The translations under genes and the position numbers were made by a program. Below, piece by piece: positions 1-5,729 of a stretch of 5,767 nt of DNA. The stretch's first letter is position 1, and every line of letters begins with the position of its first letter. Location of the stretch: the NCBI GenBank assembly GCA_937906635.1, contig CALCYP010000025.1, positions 1 through 5,767 of the forward strand, given 5' to 3'. Below the pieces are notes generated by a model, which did not search any database, was not told where the DNA came from, and saw only the letters and a list, made by a program, of their open reading frames with translations. Source of the stretch: an uncultured bacterium. Its GTDB lineage: Bacteria > Patescibacteriota > Gracilibacteria > Absconditabacterales > Absconditicoccaceae.

Positions 1-35
1 GATTTCTGAAGCGAGAAAAAAATGAACAAATTTAA
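1..35 (+). CDS. possible C-terminal tail of an upstream gene (partial)
   Basis: One reading frame entering the window runs FLKREKNEQI and stops at TAA 33-35, two bases before the ATG of the next gene. That spacing suits the tight operon downstream, so this may be the end of a preceding co-transcribed gene. Ten codons are too few to identify a family. The other two frames are also open at the window edge, so the frame choice rests only on the position of the stop. Confidence 0.3.
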   Translation, partial: FLKREKNEQI

Positions 36-37
36 TC

Positions 38-949
38 ATGACATCATCATATGAACAAAAAGAAGAATTAATTAATAATTTAAAAGAAAAAGCAAATTAT
101 ATGCAAATATGAATGGAGTCTGTTTTTAATTCTTGGGCTGATAGTATCCTTTTGCAGGTATATAATTCACCATTAGATTTATTGGTGGAAAATTATTTAT
201 ATAATGAATACAAAGAATTAAGACCATCTCAATTTTTATTCCAATTGTGATTAATAGCACAATGAATAGAGATAGCACAAAATGCTGAATTGAAAAAAAA
301 AGTTCCAGAAATAATTTTTGATGCGAATGTTGTAATGAATAGTATAACAGCACAGCAAATTAAAGACTTATATTGAGTAGATAAAACCGAAGAATTTGGA
401 CATAACGATTTGGTTAGATTATGAAAAAAACTTTATGATAAATTTTATTCAAGAAAAAATAGTATGGAACCATGAGATGAATATGAATTAGTAAAAATAC
501 GAGCAGATAAACTTTGATTTTTAAATTATTTTACAACAGAAAAAGAAGATTTAAACTGAAAAAATATAAAAAAAGTTGAACATATTAAACCTAAAGATTT
601 ATCATTAGATAAAGTAACAGAAGCGGTAAAAAGGATTTGAGGAGATTCTGAAGAAATAAATATGGCTGTAGTAATGTATTGCTTGGCTGCAATCCGTTTT
701 TTCAAAGACAAAACTCATGCTGAAATTTCAAAAATATGATACGAATTAGCTATCCGTTGAAGTAAATGAATTAAGCTTTGAGAAGAAAGTACATATTATA
801 TTAATTCTATACCATGAAAAGAATTCACATGATATGAATTTTTGTCGTACATGTATGTAGCTTGGCAAATATTAAAGCCAGAAGCTGATTTATGATTGGA
901 CTATTCTAAAGAATACGAATTAGCAAAGCAATTAGATTCTAAAGAATAA
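38..949 (+). CDS. hypothetical all-helical protein, 303 aa, first gene of an apparent operon
   Basis: Reads through 16 TGA (Gly) codons to a TAA; standard-code reading breaks it into fragments. I cannot name the family. The protein is charged and predicted mostly helical, with no signal peptide, no membrane segment and no HExxH metal site. The best-marked part is the C-terminal third: NMAVVMYCLAAIRFF (208-222), YELAIRG (235-241), then SIPGKEFTGYEFLSYMYVAW (257-276), which looks like a conserved domain core. The single CGA codon, residue 155 in KI(CGA)ADKLGF, is probably Trp. The start at 38 is the first ATG in frame and follows an A/T-rich leader without a Shine-Dalgarno site; the frame is open to the window edge, so an earlier start is not excluded. 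The MazG-like gene follows after 21 bases on the same strand, implying co-transcription and possibly a shared role. Confidence 0.85.
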
Positions 950-970
950 TTTTAGATTTATTTTTATACA

Positions 971-1312
971 ATGAATTACGAAAAAATTAAAGATGCAATT
1001 TTGGAGTTTAGAGATGCAAGAGACTGGAAACAATTCCACAATCCAAAAGATTTAGCAACAGCAATTCAAATTGAAGCATGAGAATTGCAAGAAGTTTTTT
1101 TGCGAAAATCTCAAGAAGACTCTTATGAAATTTGAAAAAATGATCAAAAAGTAAAAGAAGAGTTCGCTGATATTTTTAATTTTATGGTATTGTTTGCTGA
1201 AGAGTGCTGAATCGATATTGAAAAAGAAGTATTAGCTAAAATTGAAAAAAACAATCAAAAATATTCAGTAGAAAAAGCAAAAGGTAGAAGTGATAAATAT
1301 GATAAACTTTAA
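971..1312 (+). CDS. MazG-like nucleotide pyrophosphohydrolase, 113 aa
   Basis: Predicted to hydrolyse nucleoside triphosphates, or dCTP-like and damaged nucleotides, to the monophosphate and pyrophosphate in the cytosol. The length fits the compact single-domain MazG-like/RS21-C6 group. Seen: the RDWKQFH opening (residues 17-23), the first metal motif EAGELQE (35-41, E35/E38), the second motif EEFADI (63-68, E64/D67), GIDIEKEVLAKIEKN (80-94), and the family tail KAKGRSDKY (102-110). Glycines 37, 55 and 80 are TGA; 37 (EAGEL) and 80 (GID) are typical glycine sites of the family. Codon 45 is CGA in EVFL(CGA)K, where homologues usually have the Trp of an F-x-W motif. It lies between the unknown gene and the nuclease-helicase gene with short gaps, so the three are probably one operon. 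The exact substrate cannot be told from sequence. Confidence 0.92.
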
Positions 1313-1327
1313 TATTAAAAATAAATA

Positions 1328-3079
1328 ATGTCTTCCGAAATATACATAAAAAAATATGATTTCAATAAATATACGACTGACATATTAGATAGTAATAAAT
1401 ATTGATCACAACGACCAATAGTATATATCATAAACAATGAAGAAGAGGCTTATATTTGAGAAACTATTGATGCATCGGTAAGAGTTAATCAACATCGACA
1501 AAATACAAAAAGAAGGGTGTTAACGACATTTAATCTTATTACTACTGATGAATTTAATAAATCTGTTATATTAGATTTGGAATCATTTTTAATTAGTCAT
1601 ATGTCTGCAGACAATAAATATAAATTGCAAAATTGAAATTGATGATTACAAAATCATAATTATTATAACAAAGAATACTATCAGCAACAATTTAAAAAAA
1701 TACGAAATAAATTAAAAGAATTAAATATAGTAAAACAAGATATATATAAACTTGAAAATTCAAATTTATTCAAATATTCTCCATATAAATCTTTAACAGA
1801 TGAGCAACTAACAATTGTTTCAGAAATAAGAAAACAATTAATTATAGACATAAATAATTGAGTACAAAGTACATTTATGGTAAAATGATGAGCTGGGACA
1901 GGGAAAACTATATTATGAATATATTTAATGAAATTGTTGCTTGAAATAAGAGAAAATCAAACTGAATTAACAGAAGAGATAGAAAATATAGATGAAACAA
2001 TATATGAGAACATTGAGGATTTTTTGAATTCGAATGAAATAATTAATAAATTAAAAATATGATTAGTTATTCCTATGGATAATTTAAGAAAAATATTACA
2101 AACAGATGTCTTTAAAAATATACCATGATTATCACCAAATAATGTTTTAAGTCCTCATGATGTTGCAAAAAGTAAAGAAAAGTGGGATATTTTGATTGTA
2201 GATGAAGCACATAGATTAAGACAAAGAAAGAACTTGACACAATATAAAACATTTGATGAAGACAATGAAAGACTAAATTTATGAAACAATGGAACAGAAT
2301 TAGATTGGATATTTAAAAAAAGTAAATATCAACTGTTTTTATATGATAAAAACCAAACGATAAAGCCAACAGATATAGAAAGAGAAGTGTTTGAAAACAT
2401 AGAGAACCAACCCCATACACATATTTACAATTTAAATTCACAATTAAGATGTTTTTGATGAGATAAATATATAAGTTATATTAAAAAAATTTTTAGTAAT
2501 AATCCTCCTATTCAAAAAGAAATATTTAACCAAGAATTCTGATATGAATTAAAATTATTTGATGATGTAAATAATATGATTGAAACGATTAAATCAAAAA
2601 ATTTAGAATATTGATTATGTAGAAATCTTGCATGATATTCTCGAAAATGGAAAACAAAAAAAATAAAAAATAAGCCAAGAAATTTTGAAGAGACACATAA
2701 TCGAATAAAAAAATGAAATTATGATATCAATATTGATTGATATAAATATATTCGAAATACACAATATTCATGATGGATAAATGAGCCAAATTCAATTAAT
2801 GAAATTTGATGTATTCATACGACACAATGATTCGACCTAAATTACACTTGATTAATTATTTGAAATGATTTAAGGTATAATTATGATAGGTGATTATATG
2901 TTGATAAAAATAATTATTTCGATGTAAAATGAAAAAATGCTACAAGTGAAGACGAATTAATGGCATATATAATAAATATTTATATAACAATGTGTACAAG
3001 ATGAATGAGATGAACATACATATATGCATGTGATAAGTGATTAAGAGAATATTTATCAAAATTTATTGATAAAGCATAA
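1328..3079 (+). CDS. GIY-YIG nuclease fused to DUF2075 (Schlafen-type) helicase, 583 aa
   Basis: A two-domain nucleic-acid enzyme. The N-terminal GIY-YIG endonuclease shows VYI (32-34), AYIGET (41-46), R52, H56 and a likely metal-binding E85 in LDLESFLI. A conserved linker follows (KLQNGNGGLQNHNYY, 99-113; ENSNLFKYSPYKSLT, 143-157). The superfamily-1-like DUF2075 ATPase then shows Walker A GGAGTGKT (187-194), Walker B DILIVDEAH (287-295), QLRC (372-375), a motif around CIHTTQGFDLNY (495-506) and a C-terminal TRGMRGTY arginine motif (557-564). All key residues are present, so it should be active. It carries 29 TGA glycines, two of them in Walker A. CGA codons sit at 29, 57, 126, 439, 459 and 476; those in Q(CGA)P, I(CGA)NKL, GYS(CGA)KW and I(CGA)NT fit Trp. 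The family is often found near defence genes. It starts 15 bases after the MazG-like gene, without a Shine-Dalgarno site. Confidence 0.93.
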
Positions 3080-3097
3080 TGTCTAAAACAATCCCAT

Positions 3098-3289
3098 CTA
3101 CTTAAACCTCACATTTTTCAATCCACCAATATTCACTCAAACAAAATTCAACTCTTTTTGATTTCATAATTCATGAAATAATTTTACAGCGATAATTTTA
3201 GTTGAACTTGATGGAGGAAAATTGAAGTTTGTGAAATAAAAATATGAAAAATAAAAACACTTACAGAATATCTTGCATTTTATTATCAT
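3098..3289 (-). CDS. weak small ORF, 63 aa, uncertain
   Basis: Only open under the TGA=Gly code, with two TGAs at residues 42 and 51; it ends at TAG. The N-terminus is Cys/Phe/Tyr-rich (MIIKCKIFCKCFYFSYFYF). The remainder reads FPPSSSTKIIAVKLFHELG and then KELNFVGVNIGGLKNVRFK. I recognise no family. With only two stop codons, a 63-codon frame in such AT-rich DNA is unusual but possible by chance, and the opposite strand is open over part of the same stretch. It is convergent with the helicase gene, with 18 bases between the stops. It could be a small protein, a decayed gene end or a shadow of a repeat. Confidence 0.25.
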
Positions 3290-3300
3290 AAAAATACATA
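3273..3300 (+). promoter_or_regulatory. possible promoter for the DUF4282-like gene
   Basis: TTGCAT (3273-3278) and TACATA (3295-3300) are 16 bases apart and lie 35 bases upstream of the ATG at 3336. The -10 match is poor, and many similar pairs arise by chance in DNA this AT-rich, so the call is weak. The 256-base gap before the gene does imply a promoter somewhere in this stretch. Confidence 0.25.
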
Positions 3301-3335
3301 TACAATATGCTTTTATTATTTTAATTATAAATAAA

Positions 3336-3629
3336 ATGGAGAAAAAATGTAAATGTGATATCAGTTTTAAGGATTATTGCTTAAAAATGGAGCCATTAGT
3401 GGCTGATAAACTATTAGGTATTTTACATGTTGTTGCACAAGTATTTGTGATATTATGAGTGCTGATTTCTGGAATTAAAACAATATCATTGGGTTGACGA
3501 AGTATTTTGTGGGGAATTTTGTCTATATTAATTTGTATACCATTAGCATCGATTTTTACTAGATTTTGGTTTGAATTGTTATGAGTATTGTTTTCTATAG
3601 ACAAAAAGCTTTGAACTAATAAAAAATAG
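3336..3629 (+). CDS. small two-pass membrane protein, DUF4282-like, 97 aa
   Basis: A short inner-membrane protein of unknown function. Seen: a soluble N-terminus with CKC at residues 5-7 and a Cys at 15; two hydrophobic segments, about 27-47 (LGILHVVAQVFVILGVLISG) and about 57-78 (ILWGILSILICIPLASIFTRFW); then RFWFELLGVLFSIDKKL (76-92). The final pattern R-x(3)-E-x(3)-VLF-x-I is the signature I associate with DUF4282, whose usual length is similar. Four glycines are TGA (41, 54, 83, 93) and residue 55 is CGA, probably Trp. The start follows the leader ATAAA with no Shine-Dalgarno site. Ends 68 bases before the next membrane-protein gene on the same strand, with a weak hairpin between. The family call is moderate; the membrane topology is firmer. 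Confidence 0.8.
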
Positions 3630-3638
3630 TCTTTTTAT

Positions 3639-3667
3639 AATTTGATATATTTCAAATTGATTATTTT
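3639..3667 (+). terminator. weak AT hairpin with T-run after the DUF4282-like gene
   Basis: AATTTGA (3639-3645) pairs with TCAAATT (3652-3658) across a 6-base loop, followed a few bases later by a run of T up to about 3670. The stem is almost all A-T and would be weak, so it may only attenuate reading into the following gene. Confidence 0.35.
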
Positions 3668-3697
3668 TTTGTTTTTTATATTTTTACAAAAAATAAA

Positions 3698-4141
3698 ATG
3701 CCAGTATTCGCAGATGTAATGCCAGAACCTTCTATTTGATATCCAGTTGGTGGATATGGTCCTACAAGTGTTTATACGCCAGATCTTGGTATAATGCTTG
3801 CCAAAATTCGATGAAGTGCTTTTGTAGTAATCTTTTTATTACTTTTAGCTTATCGAATTGTCTGCTTATGGAAAATATTCAAAAAAGCATGACTTCCATC
3901 ACGATGATCACTTATTCCAGTCTATAGAGAATATCTTCGATTCAAAATGATATGACGAAATGGTCGATGGACTGCTACATTACTGTGCCCTGTTATGTTC
4001 GCTATTGTGCTTATATTTACATTCTTCAAAGTGTCAGAGAGATTTGGTAAAGATAAAGAACAATTTTGAATGTGATTATGGTTCTTGAACCCAATATTCT
4101 TATGAATACTTGCTTTCGACAAGAGTAAATACAAAAAATAA
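3698..4141 (+). CDS. multi-pass membrane protein, DUF5684-like, 147 aa
   Basis: An integral membrane protein of unknown function. The N-terminus is Pro/Gly/Tyr-rich (PEPSIGYPVGGYGPTSVYTP, 9-28). Hydrophobic segments lie at about 40-58, 92-111 and 124-140. Between them are the family landmarks WKIFKKAG (58-65), a following SLIPVY (71-76), FKMIG (82-86), RFGK (115-118) and FLGILAFD (134-141). Eight glycines are TGA. Six codons are CGA (38, 53, 69, 81, 87, 90). Residue 69, in KAGLPS(CGA)GSLIP, lines up with the Trp of the usual PGW-x-x-x-IP, and residue 90, in NG(CGA)W, with the usual GWW, so these are best read as Trp. The start ATG has an A-rich leader and no Shine-Dalgarno site. The last base of its TAA is the first base of the palindromic terminator element. 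It may share a transcript with the preceding gene. Confidence 0.87.
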
Positions 4142-4154
4142 AAATCACCCCCTG

Positions 4155-4187
4155 ACCCCCTCTTTGAAAACGAGGGGGTATTTTTTT
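4155..4187 (+). terminator. rho-independent terminator for the DUF5684-like gene
   Basis: A perfect 8-bp GC-rich stem, ACCCCCTC/GAGGGGGT, with a 9-base loop is followed by A and seven T (4181-4187). It starts 14 bases after the stop codon. This is the strongest terminator signal in the window and forms one arm of the palindromic element. Confidence 0.85.
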
Positions 4188-4190
4188 GCG

Positions 4191-4250
4191 TAAAAAGTCC
4201 CCTCCTTTTCCAAGCGAAGTGAGCATAGTCTTCAGCGGGGAAGGATGGGA
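4191..4250 (-). terminator. terminator for the methyltransferase gene
   Basis: Read on the minus strand, the 14-position stem (4250-4237 with 4211-4198) is followed by C and a run of five T (complement of 4192-4196). It lies just beyond the methyltransferase stop, so the element appears to end transcription from both sides, with a separate arm for each direction. Confidence 0.6.
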
Positions 4251-4265
4251 TTTAGGGGTGATTTT

Positions 4266-4901
4266 TTATTTATCTAAAATTATTATATATCCAATTAAAA
4301 CTCAATTTTCAACTACATCCTGGTAGTTAAATTTAAAAAAATTATATTCAGCTGCCTCTTGAATTTCTTCAAGTCTATAGCGATATTGCTGTATTTTAAA
4401 TTTTTTATGTTCTTTTCATTGTCCTGCTTCTCGTTCAAATTCTCTTCTTTGTAAAAAATATCATATAATTCGTCTTCATTCTTCTTTCAAAATTCTATAC
4501 ACTTCACCAAAAAATCACTTTAAATTTTTAATATGTTCAAGTACAAAGAAACTTGTAGCTACATCAAAACTATCATCCTCAAAAGGCAAATTGTTTTCCA
4601 AATCACAAACTATTTTTTCAACCTTTAATCACACTTTTGGATGTCTTGATAGCAACTTTTCACTAATATCACATGCTACATATTTTCTATAATTGATATT
4701 TTCAAAATATTTGAAAACTCTTCCATCTCCAGCTCACAAATCAATGACATCTATGTTATCGCAATTTCTTGGTAAATATCTCTGAATATCCAAATCACAA
4801 AAACTATCCAAATGATTATGGAAATTTTTATACTGATCTGCAACTAAATTGTATCAAGTTTTTGGATCCAATATTTCTATATGCTTAGAATTATAGCTCA
4901 T
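4266..4901 (-). CDS. class I SAM-dependent methyltransferase, 211 aa
   Basis: Transfers a methyl group from S-adenosylmethionine to an unknown substrate in the cytosol. The Rossmann-type motifs are intact: motif I VIDLGAGDGRVFKYF (52-66), the acidic end of strand 2 at D78 in ACDIS, the LPFEDDSFDVATSFFVLEHI block (105-124) and EVYRILKEEGR (133-143). This resembles the Methyltransf_11 group, which includes small-molecule, lipid and quinone methyltransferases; the C-terminal QQYRYRLEEIQEAAEY (171-186) gives no substrate clue. Eight glycines are TGA, including G56 in motif I. Residues 144 and 157 are CGA and no TGG occurs, so if CGA is Trp these are its only tryptophans. Its ATG shares one base with the stop of the upstream coiled-coil gene (TAATG), implying translational coupling. 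The stop abuts the palindromic element. Confidence 0.93.
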
Positions 4902-5305
4902 TAAAAGAAAATTTTATCATTTGAAATATCTTCATCAGTTTTTTGAGAAAATTTTTTGATTTTTTCCTCAATAACATCACTTGGTTCTTGCAAAAATTTA
5001 TTCAATTCACTCGTCTTTTCACTGGCTTTTTTGATATGAACATAATACTTACTCAATTCAGCTACGACATCTGAAAGTTCATCATTTCTGTCCAATAATT
5101 CCATAGTTTTTTGCTTCAATAACGTATTTTGTTGTGTATATTCATCTAATTCTCAATTCAAATATTGAATTTCTTTATTTGCTTCTTTCAGATTTGACCT
5201 AAGTTGATTAATTGTATCTTTATGTTCATATCTCAAGTAAAAAATAAAATATCAAAATAATCCTCATCAAATAATTGAAAGTACTATATATCCAGTCAAA
5301 CTCAT
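4901..5305 (-). CDS. membrane-anchored coiled-coil protein, 134 aa
   Basis: I do not recognise a named family. Residues 5-24 (GYIVLSIIGGGLFGYFIFYL) form one hydrophobic segment near the N-terminus, followed by Arg and Lys, so the rest should face the cytoplasm. Residues about 27-105 are highly charged with regular Leu/Ile spacing (INQLRSNLKEANKEIQYLNG, 32-51; LLKQKTMELLDRNDELSDVV, 62-81), typical of a long coiled coil. The tail is acidic and Lys-rich. Four glycines are TGA (13, 14, 18, 51), two side by side in the membrane segment. Shape and size recall small scaffold or division-associated membrane proteins, but that is only a resemblance. The stop overlaps the methyltransferase start by one base, so the two form an operon. 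Confidence 0.85.
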
Positions 5306-5341
5306 GTCAATTTTTAAGTAAATAAATTATTACAATACTAC

Positions 5342-5369
5342 CTTATACAATTATTATTCATAAAATCAA
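5342..5369 (-). promoter_or_regulatory. possible promoter for the coiled-coil/methyltransferase pair
   Basis: On the minus strand TTGATT (complement of 5364-5369) and TATAAG (complement of 5342-5347) are 16 bases apart and end 36 bases before the ATG at 5305. Position and spacing are plausible, but AT-rich DNA produces such matches often. Read-through from the tRNA gene upstream is the alternative. Confidence 0.35.
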
Positions 5370-5384
5370 ATAATTTTGAAAAAA

Positions 5385-5466
5385 TGCTGAGGAAGGGACT
5401 CGAACCCTCATGTCTTTCGACATACGCACCTGAAACGTACGTGTCTACCGATTTCACCACCTCAGC
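5385..5466 (-). tRNA. tRNA-Leu (anticodon CAG)
   Basis: A complete long-variable-arm tRNA of 82 bases, CCA not encoded. The acceptor stem GCTGAGG/CCTCAGC pairs over 7 bp and the discriminator is A. The D region contains GGTGAAATCGGTAGACAC, typical of tRNA-Leu. The anticodon stem TACGT/GCGTA encloses the loop TTCAGGT with anticodon CAG, reading CUG. The variable arm TGTC-GAAA-GACA forms a 4-bp stem. The T arm is GAGGG-TTCGAGT-CCCTT. A six-T run follows the 3' end on the minus strand and may end transcription. Confidence 0.96.
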
Positions 5467-5487
5467 ATAAATTTCAATGTGTCTACC

Positions 5488-5501
5488 CCCGCTAAAGCGG
5501 G
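5488..5501. repeat. GC hairpin CCCGC-TAAA-GCGGG
   Basis: A perfect 5-bp GC stem with a TAAA loop, at the edge of the insert next to the second tRNA fragment. No T-run follows on either strand, so a terminator is unlikely; a processing or insertion-end structure is possible. Confidence 0.6.
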
Positions 5502-5517
5502 ATTCTCAATCTCATAT

Positions 5518-5547
5518 CAAATTTACATCGTTTCACTTGTAAATTTG
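5518..5547. repeat. 9-bp inverted repeat CAAATTTAC/GTAAATTTG
   Basis: A perfect inverted repeat (5518-5526 with 5539-5547) around a 12-base loop, lying within the sequence that splits the tRNA-Leu fragment. It could fold as an RNA hairpin in the tRNA leader or be a protein-binding palindrome; nothing chooses between these. Confidence 0.6.
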
Positions 5548-5584
5548 TATGATCTTGGAACAATTCCACCACCTCAGCATACTA

Positions 5585-5614
5585 TCTATATATTCATTTT
5601 GATGAAAATTACAA
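5585..5614 (-). promoter_or_regulatory. probable promoter of the tRNA-Leu transcript
   Basis: On the minus strand TTGTAA (complement of 5609-5614) precedes TATATA (complement of 5587-5592) by 16 bases, or TATAGA (5585-5590) by 18. The predicted start falls about at the first base of the broken tRNA fragment, not of the intact tRNA. The fragment therefore sits where the original tRNA 5' end would lie, and the transcript would carry it as a leader. Confidence 0.5.
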
Positions 5615-5630
5615 TTTTTTTCACAAATTT

Positions 5631-5663
5631 TTGAATATTTTTCACGATACCTATATATATAAT
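5631..5663 (+). promoter_or_regulatory. probable promoter of the rightmost gene
   Basis: TTGAAT (5631-5636) is followed after 17 bases by TATATA (5654-5659), overlapping a perfect TATAAT (5658-5663). The leader to the ATG at 5730 would be about 60 bases and is purine-rich (AGAAAAAAAGAAGAAAAC). It diverges from the tRNA promoter, with about 16 bases between the two -35 boxes. Confidence 0.5.
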
Positions 5664-5729
5664 CACAATAGAAAAAAAGAAGAAAACAAAAAACTTAAAA
5701 AGTTATTTATACTATTACCAAATATCAAA

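Larger units (their letters stand above)
3080..3335. other. intergenic stretch, no confident gene
   Basis: This 256-base gap separates the helicase operon from the membrane-protein genes. An 8-codon reading frame (ATG 3079-3081, TAA 3103-3105) overlaps the helicase stop as TAATG but is too short to call. Under the TGA=Gly code the minus strand holds a 63-codon ORF, listed separately. The plus strand is also open without a Met from about 3088 to a TAA near 3238, ending AIILVELDGGKLKFVK. Nothing resembling a strong hairpin terminator for the helicase gene is visible. Confidence 0.5.
4141..4265. repeat. palindromic three-way-junction element between convergent genes
   Basis: An outer perfect 11-bp stem (4141-4151 with 4255-4265, AAAATCACCCC/GGGGTGATTTT) encloses two hairpins. 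Arm 1 is 8 bp, ACCCCCTC (4155-4162) with GAGGGGGT (4172-4179). Arm 2 is a 14-position stem (4198-4211 with 4237-4250) with one C/T mismatch and two G-T pairs, extended inward by GCGAAG/CTTCAGC (4214-4219 with 4230-4236, one bulged base). The element is much richer in G and C than its surroundings. It fills the gap exactly: its first base is the last base of one stop codon, and the next base after it begins the stop codon of the opposite gene. The layout suggests a dispersed REP- or MITE-like element also used as a terminator; copy number cannot be seen here. Confidence 0.8.
5479..5581 (-). pseudogene. broken tRNA-Leu 5' fragment split by a ~75-base insert
   Basis: Upstream of the intact tRNA-Leu, its first part recurs in two pieces. 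CACCACCTCAGCATA (5567-5581) repeats 5455-5469 exactly, and GTGTCTACC (5479-5487) repeats 5441-5449 exactly. In the intact gene 5 bases separate these blocks; here 79 do. Joined, the minus strand would read GCTGAGGTGGTGGAATTG then GGTAGACAC, which fits the tRNA-Leu consensus through the D loop even better than the intact gene. The rest of the tRNA is missing, as the next bases lead straight into the intact gene. The insert carries two hairpins. It looks like a partial tandem tRNA duplication with an insertion in the D loop. Confidence 0.65.

Noticed and set aside
22..75. Alternative ATG at 22 as the first gene's start
   Set aside because: Its frame reaches TAA within 18 codons and is out of phase with the long open frame starting at 38.
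126..711. Minus-strand open frames of 75 and 61 codons
   Set aside because: They lie opposite the 303-residue gene, which reads continuously with TGA as Gly; they have no family features and are shadows.
38..3079. TGA read as Trp (Mycoplasma-type code 4)
   Set aside because: TGA falls on Walker A, YIG and EAGEL glycines, and TGG is used for Trp in the same genes.
3374..3604. Minus-strand 76-codon open frame
   Set aside because: It overlaps the DUF4282-like gene, whose membrane segments and TGA=Gly reading explain the stretch better.
4026..4226. Minus-strand open frame reading SLGKGGDFLRKKIPPRFQRGGQ
   Set aside because: This is the translated palindromic element, a typical artefact of such repeats, and it runs across the DUF5684-like gene end.
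5385..5466. tRNA anticodon read as TTC (Glu) by shifting the anticodon stem
   Set aside because: A shifted stem also pairs, but the long variable arm, the GGTAGACAC D region and the TTCAGGT loop match tRNA-Leu(CAG).
5488..5501. CCCGC-TAAA-GCGGG as a rho-independent terminator
   Set aside because: No T-run follows on either strand, and termination there would prevent expression of the intact tRNA from its likely promoter.
5479..5581. Intron-containing tRNA gene or CRISPR-like repeat
   Set aside because: The insert is far too short for a group I intron and lies in the D loop, the 3' half of a second tRNA is absent, and two copies of a tRNA segment do not make a repeat-spacer array.
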